Shown here in pieces: positions 9,489-17,824 of a DNA stretch of 64,000 bases. The position numbers were made by a program, and so were the translations under genes. Within the stretch, counting starts at the first letter, position 1, and the number at the start of each line of letters is the position of its first letter. Below the pieces are notes generated by a model. The model was not told where the DNA came from. It saw only the letters and a list, made by a program, of their open reading frames with translations, and did not search any database. The DNA comes from AAA044-D11 sp009705075 (lineage in GTDB: Bacteria; Actinomycetota; Actinomycetes; Nanopelagicales; Nanopelagicaceae): contig OZ254179.1 of NCBI GenBank assembly GCA_965268675.1, positions 1,382,913-1,446,912 of the forward strand, written 5' to 3'.

Positions 9489-10523
9489 TTAGGCCCGTAA
9501 TGAAGTGCCGGTTGAACGGAGATCTTCGCAAGCAAGAACAACTCTTGCAGCAATACCGGCTTCTGCTGCTTTGCCCCATGCGCGTGGATCGTATGCCTTC
9601 TTATTTCCAACTTCGCCATCAATCTTTAGAACGCCGTCATAATTCTTCATCATGTGGTCAACGATTGGGCGAGTAAATGCATATTGGGTATCGGTATCGA
9701 TATTCATCTTAATTACACCATAATCAAGGGCTTCGCGGATCTCAGAAAGTAATGAGCCTGAACCACCATGGAATACCAAGTCCATTGGCTTTGAACCAGC
9801 AGCAAGACCATGCTTTGCAGCAACGGCATCTTGAAGAGTTTTTAGAATTGCAGGTTGTAGAACAACGTTGCCTGGCTTGTAAACACCGTGAACGTTTCCG
9901 AATGTTGCCGCAACCATGTAGCGACCACGTTCGCCCATTCCCAGAGTTTCAACTGTCATAAGTGCATCTTCAGGTGTGGAATACAACTTTGCATCATGCT
10001 TTGCTTCGATGCCATCTTCTTCGCCACCAACAACACCAATTTCAATTTCAAGAAGAGTGCGAGCTGCAGCTGACTTTGTAATTAGCTCATCTGCGATTGA
10101 CATGTTCTCTGGCATTGAAACTGCAGAGCCATCCCACATGTGTGAGTTAAACAATGGACCCTTGCCAGATTTGATTCTTTCGGCGCCGATATCAAGTAGC
10201 GGACGCATGAAGCCATCTAACTTTTCTACTGGGCAGTGATCGGTGTGTATTGCAATATTTACGTTGTAATTCTTCGCAACAATGTGTGCGTATTCGGCGA
10301 GCGCAACTGCGCCATCAACCATATTTTTAACTGTGGAACCTGAAAGGTATTCCGCTCCGCCCCAAGAGATTTGGACGATGCCGTCAGATTTTGCTTCTGC
10401 AAATCCACGAATTGCTCCGATTAACGTTTGTGATGATGAGACGTTGATTGCCGGATATGCAAAAGCTTTTGCTTTCGCGCGATCCAACATTTCGGCATAA
10501 ATTTCCGGGGTTGCTATTGGCAT
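9489..10523 (-). CDS. fba: Class II fructose-bisphosphate aldolase
   Basis: Zinc-dependent aldolase that splits fructose 1,6-bisphosphate, or joins the trioses in gluconeogenesis. AIHTDHCP (residues 91-98) supplies the catalytic Asp95 and a zinc-binding His96; VFHGGSGS is the phosphate/zinc region further on. The ATG at 10523 was chosen because GGGAGAAG sits just upstream; the frame is open a further 20 codons but that extension has no ribosome site and no family similarity. 344 residues, the longer class IIA form. First gene of the operon that continues into purA. Confidence 0.95.
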   Translation of the reverse strand: MPIATPEIYAEMLDRAKAKAFAYPAINVSSSQTLIGAIRGFAEAKSDGIVQISWGGAEYLSGSTVKNMVDGAVALAEYAHIVAKNYNVNIAIHTDHCPVEKLDGFMRPLLDIGAERIKSGKGPLFNSHMWDGSAVSMPENMSIADELITKSAAARTLLEIEIGVVGGEEDGIEAKHDAKLYSTPEDALMTVETLGMGERGRYMVAATFGNVHGVYKPGNVVLQPAILKTLQDAVAAKHGLAAGSKPMDLVFHGGSGSLLSEIREALDYGVIKMNIDTDTQYAFTRPIVDHMMKNYDGVLKIDGEVGNKKAYDPRAWGKAAEAGIAARVVLACEDLRSTGTSLRA

Positions 10524-10956
10524 TTTCTTCTCCCAAATCGAGTGGCTTATTACTAAGGCTGGCGTAAATCTCTGGCCGGGCACTTCGATGGGCTGCGGTG
10601 AGGCTTACGGCATATCCCACCACATTTTGGGGCGGATTGGAAAACCGTGCGCTTAGCGGCGCGGGTTAATGCATCCCAAGGAAGGTAAGTAGGTGATCTA
10701 TGCCCATCACCCCGAGATTGCTGTGAAGGAACATTTTCCCAACCCTACCCAAAGCCTTGATAGCCATGGTCAGAACGTGCAGATTTGTGATTGTAGATAT
10801 AAAGAATCCCAAGTGTTTCTCCTTAGTTAGTTAATCTGTTGAATTGTTTTGATTGCATGTGAAAGATAGAGAAATTGCCCGAATTTAATTGAGGAAGAAG
10901 AAAAAACTTGGACAAAGTTATGGTGTGCAAAACTCTTGGCTGGTAATCTTGAAAAC
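10524..10956. other. Divergent intergenic region between fba and acs
   Basis: About 430 bases with no convincing gene. It must hold the promoters of the fba-pur operon (minus strand) and acs (plus strand), but I could not assign either with confidence. The one regular element is an inverted repeat GGTGAT-N8-ATCACC at 10692-10711. A 45-codon GTG frame at 10693-10830 has no recognisable similarity and is not called. No tRNA or known riboswitch pattern was recognised. Confidence 0.5.
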
Positions 10957-12909
10957 ATGACGACTCTTGAAAACCTTGGCTCCGAAGATCGCACATTTCC
11001 TCCGTCCGCCGAATTCGCTGGTGATGCAAATGCCAAAGCTGAGATGTATGTTCGTGCAAAAACTGATCGGTTAAAGTTTTGGGAAGAGGCTGCAGAGGCT
11101 CTGCATTGGGAGAAAAAGTGGGACCGAGTTTTAGATTGGCAAATTCCATTTGCTAAGTGGTTTGTTGGTGGAAAAATAAATGCTTGCTACAACGCGCTAG
11201 ACCGAAATGTTTTAGAAGGTCGCGGCGATCGAGTTGCATTTTATTTTGAGGGTGAACCTGGTGATACCCGCAAAATTACTTACTCTGATCTCTTGCGAGA
11301 CGTTTCAAAACTTGCAAATGCATTAACTGAAATTGGAATTACTTCAGGGGACCGCGTTGCAATTTATATGCCGATGATTCCTGAAGCTGCAATTGCAATG
11401 TTGGCTTGCGCGCGAATCGGGGCCATGCACTCAGTTATCTTTGGAGGCTTCTCAGCTGATGCAGTCACGGTTCGAAATAATGATGCCCAAGCAAAATTAG
11501 TTATCACTGCTGATGGCGGCTTTAGAAAAGGTGCGCCATTTGCCCTTAAGCCAACGGTTGATACTGCACTTGAAAAATCGCCGACGGTTGAGAAGGTCTT
11601 AGTTGTAAAGCGCACGGGCCAGGAAATTACGATGAAAGATGGTCGAGATATTTGGTGGCATGACATCGTTGATCGCCAATCAGATAAACATGTTGCTCAA
11701 GGTTTCGATAGCGAGCATGGCTTATTTATTCTTTATACTTCAGGGACAACTGCAAAGCCAAAAGGTATTTATCACACGACCGGTGGCTATTTAACGCAGG
11801 CTGCATTTACCCACAAAATGGTCTTTGATCTAAAGCCAGAGACAGATGTTTATTGGTGCACTGCCGATATTGGTTGGATTACCGGCCATTCATATGTTGT
11901 TTATGGTCCGCTGATAAATGGCGCGACTCAAGTTATGTATGAAGGAACTCCAGATACACCAAGCAAATCACGAATGTTCGAGATCATTGAAAAATACAAG
12001 GTTTCAATTCTTTACACCGCGCCAACCTTGATCCGTACTTGGATGAAGTGGGGAGATGAATTTCCAAATGGATCTGACCTCTCATCGCTTCGCTTACTTG
12101 GATCTGTTGGTGAACCAATCAATCCTGAAGCATGGATGTGGTACCGCGAAGTTATTGGTGGAAATCGTTGCCCAATTGTTGATACTTGGTGGCAGACCGA
12201 AACTGGCGCGATCATGATTTCACCACTTCCTGGTGTTACAGAAACAAAACCAGGGTCTGCAATGCGCGCGATTCCTGGAATTAGTGCCCGTGTATTAGAT
12301 GAAACTGGTGCTGAAGTTCCACTTGGTGGCGGCGGATATCTTTCATTAACCGAACCTTGGCCATCAATGCTCCGAGGAATTTGGGGCGAAGAAGAACGCT
12401 ACAAAGAAACTTATTGGTCTCGCTTTGAAGGAAAGTACTTCGCTGGCGACGGTGCAAAAGTTGATAGCGACGGCGCAATCTGGTTGCTCGGTCGCGTTGA
12501 TGATGTAATGAATGTTTCAGGTCACCGAATTTCAACTACGGAAGTTGAATCAGCGCTTGTATCTCATGAATCTGTCGCTGAGGCTGCAGTTGTAGGAGCA
12601 AAGGATGAAATGACGGGCCAAGGAATTGTGGCCTTCGTAATTTTGCGCGGTGGTATCGAACATTTAGATGGCGATGCTTTGGTAAAACAATTGCGTGATC
12701 ACGTCACGAAAGAGATTGGTGCAATAGCAAGGCCACGTCAGATTGTTGTTGTTGCTGAACTTCCAAAGACCCGAAGTGGAAAAATTATGCGTCGTTTGCT
12801 GCAAGATGTAGCTGAAAATCGATCTGTTGGAGATTCAACGACACTTGCTGATCCAAATATTATGAAGTTAATCAGTGAAGGCTTGAAAGCTGGAAAGAGC
12901 GAAGATTAA
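10957..12909 (+). CDS. acs: Acetyl-CoA synthetase (AMP-forming)
   Basis: Activates acetate to acetyl-CoA through acetyl-AMP. The adenylate-forming motif TSGTTAKPKG is at 261-270, VDTWWQTETG follows, and the C-terminal KTRSGKIMRR carries Lys609, the residue acetylated in regulated Acs enzymes. 650 residues from the ATG at 10957; an in-frame TTG seven codons earlier is possible but less likely, and neither has a clear Shine-Dalgarno. Monocistronic; its stop overlaps by four bases the end of a convergent small gene. Confidence 0.95.
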   Translation: MTTLENLGSEDRTFPPSAEFAGDANAKAEMYVRAKTDRLKFWEEAAEALHWEKKWDRVLDWQIPFAKWFVGGKINACYNALDRNVLEGRGDRVAFYFEGEPGDTRKITYSDLLRDVSKLANALTEIGITSGDRVAIYMPMIPEAAIAMLACARIGAMHSVIFGGFSADAVTVRNNDAQAKLVITADGGFRKGAPFALKPTVDTALEKSPTVEKVLVVKRTGQEITMKDGRDIWWHDIVDRQSDKHVAQGFDSEHGLFILYTSGTTAKPKGIYHTTGGYLTQAAFTHKMVFDLKPETDVYWCTADIGWITGHSYVVYGPLINGATQVMYEGTPDTPSKSRMFEIIEKYKVSILYTAPTLIRTWMKWGDEFPNGSDLSSLRLLGSVGEPINPEAWMWYREVIGGNRCPIVDTWWQTETGAIMISPLPGVTETKPGSAMRAIPGISARVLDETGAEVPLGGGGYLSLTEPWPSMLRGIWGEEERYKETYWSRFEGKYFAGDGAKVDSDGAIWLLGRVDDVMNVSGHRISTTEVESALVSHESVAEAAVVGAKDEMTGQGIVAFVILRGGIEHLDGDALVKQLRDHVTKEIGAIARPRQIVVVAELPKTRSGKIMRRLLQDVAENRSVGDSTTLADPNIMKLISEGLKAGKSED

Positions 12910-13082
12910 TTCTTAGCAAATAGTTTGCTGAAAAATCCTGGGCCTTTTGGTTCAACTGGATCATTTTGATGACCTTGGCAGCGTTGTGATTTAGGAACAC
13001 CAGCCAGCGCTTCCTCGATATGGTTTCCACAACCACTCCATGTTGCCTTGCCGCATTTACGACAGGTTGCTTGACTACACAT
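12906..13082 (-). CDS. Small conserved Cys-rich protein (probable zinc binder)
   Basis: A 58-residue protein. It begins MCSQATCRKCGKATWSGCG, continues with NHIEEALAGVPKSQRCQGH and ends GPGFFSKLFAKN. The pattern TCRxCGKxTWxGCGxH...GVPxxxRCxGH, with a basic aromatic tail, is one I recall as a widespread unnamed small protein family. Six Cys and two His could bind zinc or another soft metal. The ATG at 13082 lies inside the end of the CoA-disulfide reductase gene (ATGTGTAG overlap), so it is the coupled last gene of the sulfur operon. Function unknown; location suggests a thiol or metal role. Confidence 0.82.
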   Translation of the reverse strand: MCSQATCRKCGKATWSGCGNHIEEALAGVPKSQRCQGHQNDPVEPKGPGFFSKLFAKN

Positions 13083-14736
13083 TTACTTCCTCTTTCTCTT
13101 TGATTTCGGTATTTGGGTTATAAATGATTGCCGCTGGTGAATTAACCCAAGTGCGGTAACCGCCATCCAAGTTCTTTGCGTCTAGACCTAGTTCATTTAG
13201 CAACAGAGTTGCGGTGTGTCCACGCTGACCTACTTGGCATAGAACTAAAACGTCATTCGTTGGAACTTCACTAATACGTTCACGTAATTCATCAACTGGA
13301 ATATTGATTGCACCCGGAATTGAACCTGCGGCAAATTCAGACTTAGAGCGAACATCAAGCAGGTTGTGTCCGTTGGTTTGGTTCCATTGCAGAGTTTCAA
13401 CTAGGCCAGAGATTTGATTTTCTGCGACATAGCCCAACATATTTACGGCATCTTTAGCTGAACCAAACGGTGGGGCATATGCAAGTTCAAGATCAGCAAG
13501 TTCCGGTGCTGTAATCCCGCCACGAATTGCAGTTGCGATTACATCTATGCGCTTATCAACGCCTTCATAGCCAACGCCTTGTGCGCCATAAATTTCACCA
13601 GATTTTGCATCAAAGATTAACTTCAGCGCCATCTGTTCCGCACCTGGGTAATACCCGGCATGTGAACTTGGATGGGTATGAATAACTTTATAATTGCGAC
13701 CCGAAGTAGAGAGTTTTCGCTCATTCCAACCCGTCGTTGCAATTGTTAACTCAAAAACTTTTACAATTGCGGTACCAATTGTTGGGACGACTCGAACATC
13801 ACGATCAAGAATATGATCTGCAACAACTCGGCCGTGTCGGTTTGCCAAATTTGCAAGAGGAACAAGAGTGGAAGTTCCGTCTAGCGCATCTTTCTTCTGT
13901 GCTGCATCTCCGATTGCATAAATATCTGGATCGCTAGTCTGATTAAATTCATTTACATCAATGCCACCACGCTCGCCAATTGTTACTCCCGCACTTCTTG
14001 CAAGATCTACATCCGGTCGAACGCCTATTGCCATGATTACTAATTCTGCGTCAACATGTCGGCCGTCAGATAGCTCGACTGAATTTTCGCCAATCGCTAC
14101 GACAGATTTACCTAGGAATAACTTGACGCCATTTCTTTCCAATTCAGTATGAACATAGGTTGCCATTTCAATATCAAGTGGTGCTAATACCTGTGGCGCT
14201 GCTTCCACTATCGAGGTCGCGATTCCTTTGTGGATTAAGTTTTCAGCGATTTCCACTCCAATAAATCCACCACCGATTACAACAGCGCTCTTAGGTTTTT
14301 CGTTAACTGCGAGGGCGATTCGTTCAACATCTTCAACGGTGCGAAGAACCATTGCTCGCTCTGAACCAGGAAAGTTGGGACGAATTGGAGAAGCTCCTGG
14401 GCTTAACACCAATTTGTCATAAGTTAATTCGTATTCCTCTTGGGTTTGAAGATTGCGAACTTTAATAGTTTTAAGGGCGCGATTTATAGAAAGTGCCTCG
14501 CTGCCTACTCGAACATCAAGGCGAAAACGTTTATGCAAACTTTCAGGAGTCTGAAGTAAGAGTGCATCTTCAGTTTCGATCACACCGCCTACGTAATATG
14601 GCAGTCCACAGTTTGCATACGAAACGTGGCCGCTCTTCTCTAGAACAATAATTTCTGCAGTTGCATCTAATCTACGAAGCCTTGTTGCAGCAGACATTCC
14701 ACCTGCAACACCACCGACTATTACGATTTTTTTCAT
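13075..14736 (-). CDS. CoA-disulfide reductase with C-terminal rhodanese domain
   Basis: FAD/NAD(P)-dependent pyridine-nucleotide-disulfide oxidoreductase of the CoADR-rhodanese fusion type, expected to reduce CoA disulfide, CoA persulfide or polysulfide in the cytoplasm. Residues 1-30 carry the FAD dinucleotide fold (IVGGVAGGMSAATRLRR); the single active-site Cys43 is in SYANCGLPYY; a second NAD fold contains VVIGGGFIGVEIAENL. The last ~100 residues are a rhodanese domain with its own Cys near 500 in VLCQVGQRG. Lies two bases after the rhodanese lipoprotein and under the CstR-like promoter. Confidence 0.9.
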   Translation of the reverse strand: MKKIVIVGGVAGGMSAATRLRRLDATAEIIVLEKSGHVSYANCGLPYYVGGVIETEDALLLQTPESLHKRFRLDVRVGSEALSINRALKTIKVRNLQTQEEYELTYDKLVLSPGASPIRPNFPGSERAMVLRTVEDVERIALAVNEKPKSAVVIGGGFIGVEIAENLIHKGIATSIVEAAPQVLAPLDIEMATYVHTELERNGVKLFLGKSVVAIGENSVELSDGRHVDAELVIMAIGVRPDVDLARSAGVTIGERGGIDVNEFNQTSDPDIYAIGDAAQKKDALDGTSTLVPLANLANRHGRVVADHILDRDVRVVPTIGTAIVKVFELTIATTGWNERKLSTSGRNYKVIHTHPSSHAGYYPGAEQMALKLIFDAKSGEIYGAQGVGYEGVDKRIDVIATAIRGGITAPELADLELAYAPPFGSAKDAVNMLGYVAENQISGLVETLQWNQTNGHNLLDVRSKSEFAAGSIPGAINIPVDELRERISEVPTNDVLVLCQVGQRGHTATLLLNELGLDAKNLDGGYRTWVNSPAAIIYNPNTEIKEKEEVNV

Positions 14737-14737
14737 T

Positions 14738-15127
14738 TTAATTATTCACCAATGTTTGACCTGCCGCGCTCCATGCGCCGATACCGCCTTCAAGATTGAA
14801 TAGCGTTTTGAAACCAAGCTTTGACATCTCGGCTGTCGCAATTGCTGATCGACGGCCGCTATGACAATAAACAGCATATGTTTTTGATTTATCTAACTTA
14901 GAAACGTCAGCGTTGAATTGCATGCCCTCAACGTCAATATTTATTGCATTTGCGATATGGCCAACCATGAATTCGCCAGGAGTTCTGACATCAAGGACGA
15001 CAACTGAAGAATCTGATGTGGTCTTTGCAAAATCAGACGCTCCTTGATTAGTAACCGAACTAGATGAAGAGCCGCATCCAGTTAGGAACAGTGCCGAAAT
15101 ACTTAGGGCTACAATTAGTTTTTTCAT
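14738..15127 (-). CDS. Rhodanese-like lipoprotein
   Basis: 129 residues starting with a lipoprotein signal: basic start, hydrophobic core and lipobox LTGC with Cys18 as the lipidated residue, then a Ser-rich linker. The rest is one rhodanese domain with the active-site loop CHSGRRS (Cys88) and EGGIGAW near the end. It would sit on the outer face of the membrane and carry sulfane sulfur as a Cys persulfide. Two bases separate it from the CstR-like gene and one from the CoA-disulfide reductase. Role in sulfide or polysulfide handling is inference from the operon. Confidence 0.88.
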   Translation of the reverse strand: MKKLIVALSISALFLTGCGSSSSSVTNQGASDFAKTTSDSSVVVLDVRTPGEFMVGHIANAINIDVEGMQFNADVSKLDKSKTYAVYCHSGRRSAIATAEMSKLGFKTLFNLEGGIGAWSAAGQTLVNN

Positions 15128-15129
15128 TT

Positions 15130-15417
15130 TTACGCCAAACTTAGAAATAGTTTTTGAAGTTTTGCCGTTACGGCTTCCGAATCTGTTTTTCCTTCAACGA
15201 TGCATTCTTTGAGGCTTGCGGAGATAAGCGTGAAAGCTGCGGTGTTAATTGCTTTACTCACTGCAGACATCTGAATAACAATCTCGTCGCAGTTGCGGCC
15301 ATCTTCAAGCATCCGCGCAACGGCGCCAAGTTGTCCTTGGGCGCGCTTTACCCGCTTTGAGATCGCGGCTATCTGTTCTTGATCAGTTAGTACATGTGTT
15401 GCTTTCTTTGCAGTCAT
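15130..15417 (-). CDS. CsoR/CstR-family repressor, probable persulfide sensor
   Basis: 95-residue all-helical DUF156 regulator. Cys43 (GRNCDEI) and Cys72 (SLKECIVE) are 29 residues apart, as in CsoR and CstR, but the copper-ligand His four residues before the second Cys is Ser68 here. Loss of that His, with two rhodanese genes downstream, points to a CstR-like persulfide sensor rather than a copper sensor (inference). The ATG at 15417 is chosen because GGAGG lies upstream; an in-frame GTG four codons earlier is itself part of that ribosome site. First gene of the operon and probably autoregulated through the palindrome at 15453-15468. Confidence 0.87.
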   Translation of the reverse strand: MTAKKATHVLTDQEQIAAISKRVKRAQGQLGAVARMLEDGRNCDEIVIQMSAVSKAINTAAFTLISASLKECIVEGKTDSEAVTAKLQKLFLSLA

Positions 15418-15444
15418 AAGTGCCTCCACTCGCTATTTGTCTTT

Positions 15445-15474
15445 ACTTTACTATACCCCTAGGGGTATCGTCAA
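15445..15474 (-). promoter_or_regulatory. Predicted promoter of the CstR-rhodanese operon
   Basis: On the minus strand TTGACG (15469-15474) and TAAAGT (15445-15450) are separated by 18 bases, a good sigma-70-type spacing for a gene starting at 15417. The spacer contains the whole ATACCCCTAGGGGTAT palindrome, so repressor binding would block RNA polymerase directly. Confidence 0.6.
15453..15468. promoter_or_regulatory. CsoR/CstR-type operator palindrome
   Basis: ATACCCCTAGGGGTAT is a perfect 16-base palindrome made of G/C tracts flanked by A/T, the form recognised by CsoR-family repressors. It lies between the repressor gene and the divergent DUF2202 gene and occupies the spacer of the predicted repressor promoter. 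Confidence 0.75.
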
Positions 15475-15477
15475 TTC

Positions 15478-15494
15478 CGCTAGATGATCTAGCG
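15478..15494. promoter_or_regulatory. Second palindrome in the CstR/DUF2202 divergent region
   Basis: CGCTAGATGATCTAGCG is a perfect inverted repeat with 8-base arms around one G. It starts 10 bases after the CstR operator and ends 22 bases before the DUF2202 ATG. It could be a second operator or a short 5' untranslated hairpin. No regulator can be assigned. Confidence 0.5.
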
Positions 15495-15516
15495 AACGTC
15501 GTTATTCGGAGTAAAA

Positions 15517-16017
15517 ATGAGAAAGAAATTAGTAGCCTCTGGAATAGTTTTGGCCCTAGCAATAGGCCCAATCGCACAAGTTTCGGCAGCAACACTTCCT
15601 GCTGCAACCAAGGCGTCACTGATATTTATGGTTGAAGAGGAGAAGTTAGCGCGAGATGTGTATACAACTCTTTATGCAAAGACGGGTCTTCGTCAATTTG
15701 CAAATATCAATAAAGCAGAGCAGACACATATGGATTTAATGAGAGGTTTGTTGAAGACATACGGAATTAAGGATCCAACGGTTGGAAAAGCGGTTGGAAA
15801 GTTCAACAACGCTTCGCTGACCGCTCTATATAAGAAGTTAATCGCCGATGGTGGCGTTTCACTTGTGGCGGCACTTAATGCAGGTATCGCAGTTGAAAAG
15901 AAAGATATTGCTGATATCGACAAGATTCTAAAAGTTACACAACCCGCAGATGTAAAACTAGTATTTGATCGATTGATTGCTGGTTCATACAATCATCTAG
16001 CTGCATTTACTAGATAA
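15517..16017 (+). CDS. Secreted DUF2202 (ferritin-like) protein
   Basis: 166 residues with an N-terminal signal peptide cleaved near VSAATLPA. The mature part carries the DUF2202 pattern: EEEKLARDVYTTLY, NINKAEQTHMDLM, LLKTYGIKDP, and a final SYNHLAAF. Paired Glu and His residues across the helices resemble a ferritin-like metal site. A GGAG ribosome site sits five bases before the ATG. It is divergent from the CstR-like repressor and shares its operator region, so the two are probably co-controlled. The biochemical role of DUF2202 is not established. Confidence 0.85.
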   Translation: MRKKLVASGIVLALAIGPIAQVSAATLPAATKASLIFMVEEEKLARDVYTTLYAKTGLRQFANINKAEQTHMDLMRGLLKTYGIKDPTVGKAVGKFNNASLTALYKKLIADGGVSLVAALNAGIAVEKKDIADIDKILKVTQPADVKLVFDRLIAGSYNHLAAFTR

Positions 16018-16037
16018 ACTAGAAAACTAAATTAGGT

Positions 16038-16074
16038 GAAAAAGCCACCACAAAACCTTAGTGGTGGCTTTTTC
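16038..16074. terminator. Strong bidirectional terminator
   Basis: Arms at 16038-16051 and 16061-16074 pair perfectly over 14 bases (G, five A, GCCACCAC against its complement) around a nine-base loop. A runs on one side and T runs on the other make it work in both directions. It ends the DUF2202 transcript and lies at the end of the convergent CvpA gene, whose stop codon (16073-16075) falls in the arm. Confidence 0.93.
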
Positions 16075-16564
16075 ATTTTCTAATATTATCGATCTTCTCT
16101 GTAACGTTTTTAATGAGTGATGGCGTGTATTTATCAATCTCTTTATAGATGCCACTCGATGGAATATTCTTATCGGCCCACTGCCATGGTGTTGCAAGAC
16201 AGATTGTGGCAATTAAATAGAGCATTAGCGCCGACCTAATTACTGAGAAGGCTGCGCCAAGTAAGGAATCTAGCCACTTCAAAGGTCCAAAAAGAATTAA
16301 GTTGTGAAATAGCTTCGCTATTTTGGTAAACAGCCACTGACCTATTGATGCACCAACTGAAATAGCAAGAAGTAACAGGGCAAATTTCCCAAATACATTC
16401 TGCCAATCTTGCAAGTAATTCCAACCCGCGGCTAAGCCAAGAACGCCACCACCGATATATCCCACCATTGAAAATATAGATTTTAAAAATCCTGCGCGAT
16501 AGCCCCGGATAAATGCACCAAGGATTAGTAGAGCCAAAAGAGCGTCTACCCAGTTATATCTCAT
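16073..16564 (-). CDS. CvpA-family membrane protein
   Basis: 163 residues with about four hydrophobic segments (near 8-30, 32-52, 58-80 and 100-120) followed by a short soluble tail. The opening LLALLILGAFIRGYRAGFLKS-type stretch (basic GYRAGF after the first helix) is typical of CvpA/DUF proteins of the colicin V production family. It overlaps the TlpA-like gene by four bases. Members often lie beside mutS or nth genes in bacteria; the molecular function is not known. Confidence 0.8.
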   Translation of the reverse strand: MRYNWVDALLALLILGAFIRGYRAGFLKSIFSMVGYIGGGVLGLAAGWNYLQDWQNVFGKFALLLLAISVGASIGQWLFTKIAKLFHNLILFGPLKWLDSLLGAAFSVIRSALMLYLIATICLATPWQWADKNIPSSGIYKEIDKYTPSLIKNVTEKIDNIRK

Positions 16565-17091
16565 ACTTTTACTCCCAAATACTTCTCCACTTCGGAGAAG
16601 AGTTGCTCCTTGGATTTCAAAACTCCAACATGCTTGTAGGCGACTTCCCCCTCGCTATCTAAGTACCAAGTTACAGGAACTCCCATTCCAAATGAACTTT
16701 TAGTTGAGCCATCTTTGTCATAAAGGTTTGGCCAAGTCATTCCTTGCTCGATTACAAATTTTCTAGCTGATTCCATATCTTCTTCTTCAACATCGATTCC
16801 AATGATTTGAACTTTCCCGGTCGCAGCTAGTTCTCGCAAGAATGGCATCTCGTCACGGCAAGGAACACACCAAGATCCCCAAACATTAATGACTGCTGGT
16901 CCTTTTATGGATTCCAGTAGAACTTTTGAATTTCCATCTAGACAGGTAAGTGAAGTCCCAGAAGTTTTACTTGAGTCAGTTGGAATTACGGAGCAGGAAA
17001 CTATTTTCCCAGCTGCCACATTCTTGGGCGCTGCGGTGCCGCATGATGTTAAAAGTATTGTTGAGATGATAAGTACTGAGATTGCTTTCAT
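16561..17091 (-). CDS. TlpA-like thioredoxin-fold lipoprotein
   Basis: 176 residues. A lipoprotein signal ends with lipobox LTSC (Cys16-17 region), so the protein is anchored outside the membrane. The thioredoxin fold contains WGSWCVPCRDEMPFL with a CVPC active site, and a later FGMGVPVTWYLD gives the cis-Pro. This is the TlpA/ResA pattern of thiol-disulfide exchange enzymes that reduce extracytoplasmic cysteines, for example in cytochrome maturation. Overlaps both nth and cvpA by four bases; partner unknown. Confidence 0.88.
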   Translation of the reverse strand: MKAISVLIISTILLTSCGTAAPKNVAAGKIVSCSVIPTDSSKTSGTSLTCLDGNSKVLLESIKGPAVINVWGSWCVPCRDEMPFLRELAATGKVQIIGIDVEEEDMESARKFVIEQGMTWPNLYDKDGSTKSSFGMGVPVTWYLDSEGEVAYKHVGVLKSKEQLFSEVEKYLGVKV

Positions 17092-17768
17092 CGGAAGTCT
17101 GCATCCGTTTTTACTAGAGCCATGGCTTTAACTTTATCCACTTCTCCGATTCCAAATGAGGGACACAGCTTGGCTAGCGGGCAGGCACCACAAGCTGGCT
17201 TTCGAGAATGACAGATGCGGCGGCCGTGCCAGATCATTCGTTGGGAAAGATTGGTCCACTCTTTTTGCGAAATTAACTTCCCAACCTCGTGTTCAACTTT
17301 GACCGGATCCATTGATTGGCTCCATCCGAATCTTCGGCTCAATCTCCCAAAGTGGGTATCGACCGTTATTCCTGGAATGCCGAATGCATGACCCAATACA
17401 ACGTTTGCAGTTTTCCGGCCAACGCCAGGGAGTTTTACTAACTCAGTTAAATCCGCTGGTAGTTCACCGCCATATTCATTCATTATCTTTACTGCTGAAC
17501 CTTTAAGGCTTCGAGCTTTTCCTCGGAAGAAACCAGTCGAATGAATTAAATCTTCAATCACAGCGAGATCCGCTCCCGCCATCTTTTTTGCTGTCCCATA
17601 TTTTTTAAAAAGCTTTGGTGTAACTAGATTTACTCGCTTATCAGTGCATTGCGCTGATAACACCGTTGCACATAAGAGCTGGAATGGTGATTCAAAATCT
17701 AATTCACAACTTACATTTGGATAAGTTTTAGTAAGGACGCGGTAGATCGCGCGTGCTTCTGTGCTCAT
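17088..17768 (-). CDS. nth: Endonuclease III
   Basis: DNA glycosylase/AP lyase that removes oxidised pyrimidines. The helix-hairpin-helix LPGVGRKTANVV contains catalytic Lys119, and Asp137 is in ITVDTHFGR. The C-terminal [4Fe-4S] cluster ligands follow the exact C-x6-C-x2-C-x5-C spacing (CHSRKPACGACPLAKLC). 226 residues. No Shine-Dalgarno; TAATCT lies seven bases before the ATG, which suggests a leaderless transcript. Divergent from the Crp gene across about 56 bases. Confidence 0.96.
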   Translation of the reverse strand: MSTEARAIYRVLTKTYPNVSCELDFESPFQLLCATVLSAQCTDKRVNLVTPKLFKKYGTAKKMAGADLAVIEDLIHSTGFFRGKARSLKGSAVKIMNEYGGELPADLTELVKLPGVGRKTANVVLGHAFGIPGITVDTHFGRLSRRFGWSQSMDPVKVEHEVGKLISQKEWTNLSQRMIWHGRRICHSRKPACGACPLAKLCPSFGIGEVDKVKAMALVKTDADFR

Positions 17769-17824
17769 ATAGGGAAGATTAACCCGATTGGAGTTGATGG
17801 CGCCATTGTGGGTATCCTTTGAAA

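Noticed and set aside
10693..10830. 45-codon GTG frame between fba and acs
   Set aside because: No similarity recognised, directly preceded by a stop, and it overlaps the inverted repeat. Too weak to call a gene.
10823..11149. 108-residue minus-strand frame over the acs start
   Set aside because: Antisense to the well-supported acs N-terminus.
15130..15417. Copper-sensing CsoR assignment
   Set aside because: The His ligand position is Ser68 and no copper ATPase or chaperone is adjacent, whereas rhodaneses are. CstR-like is the better reading, though not proven.
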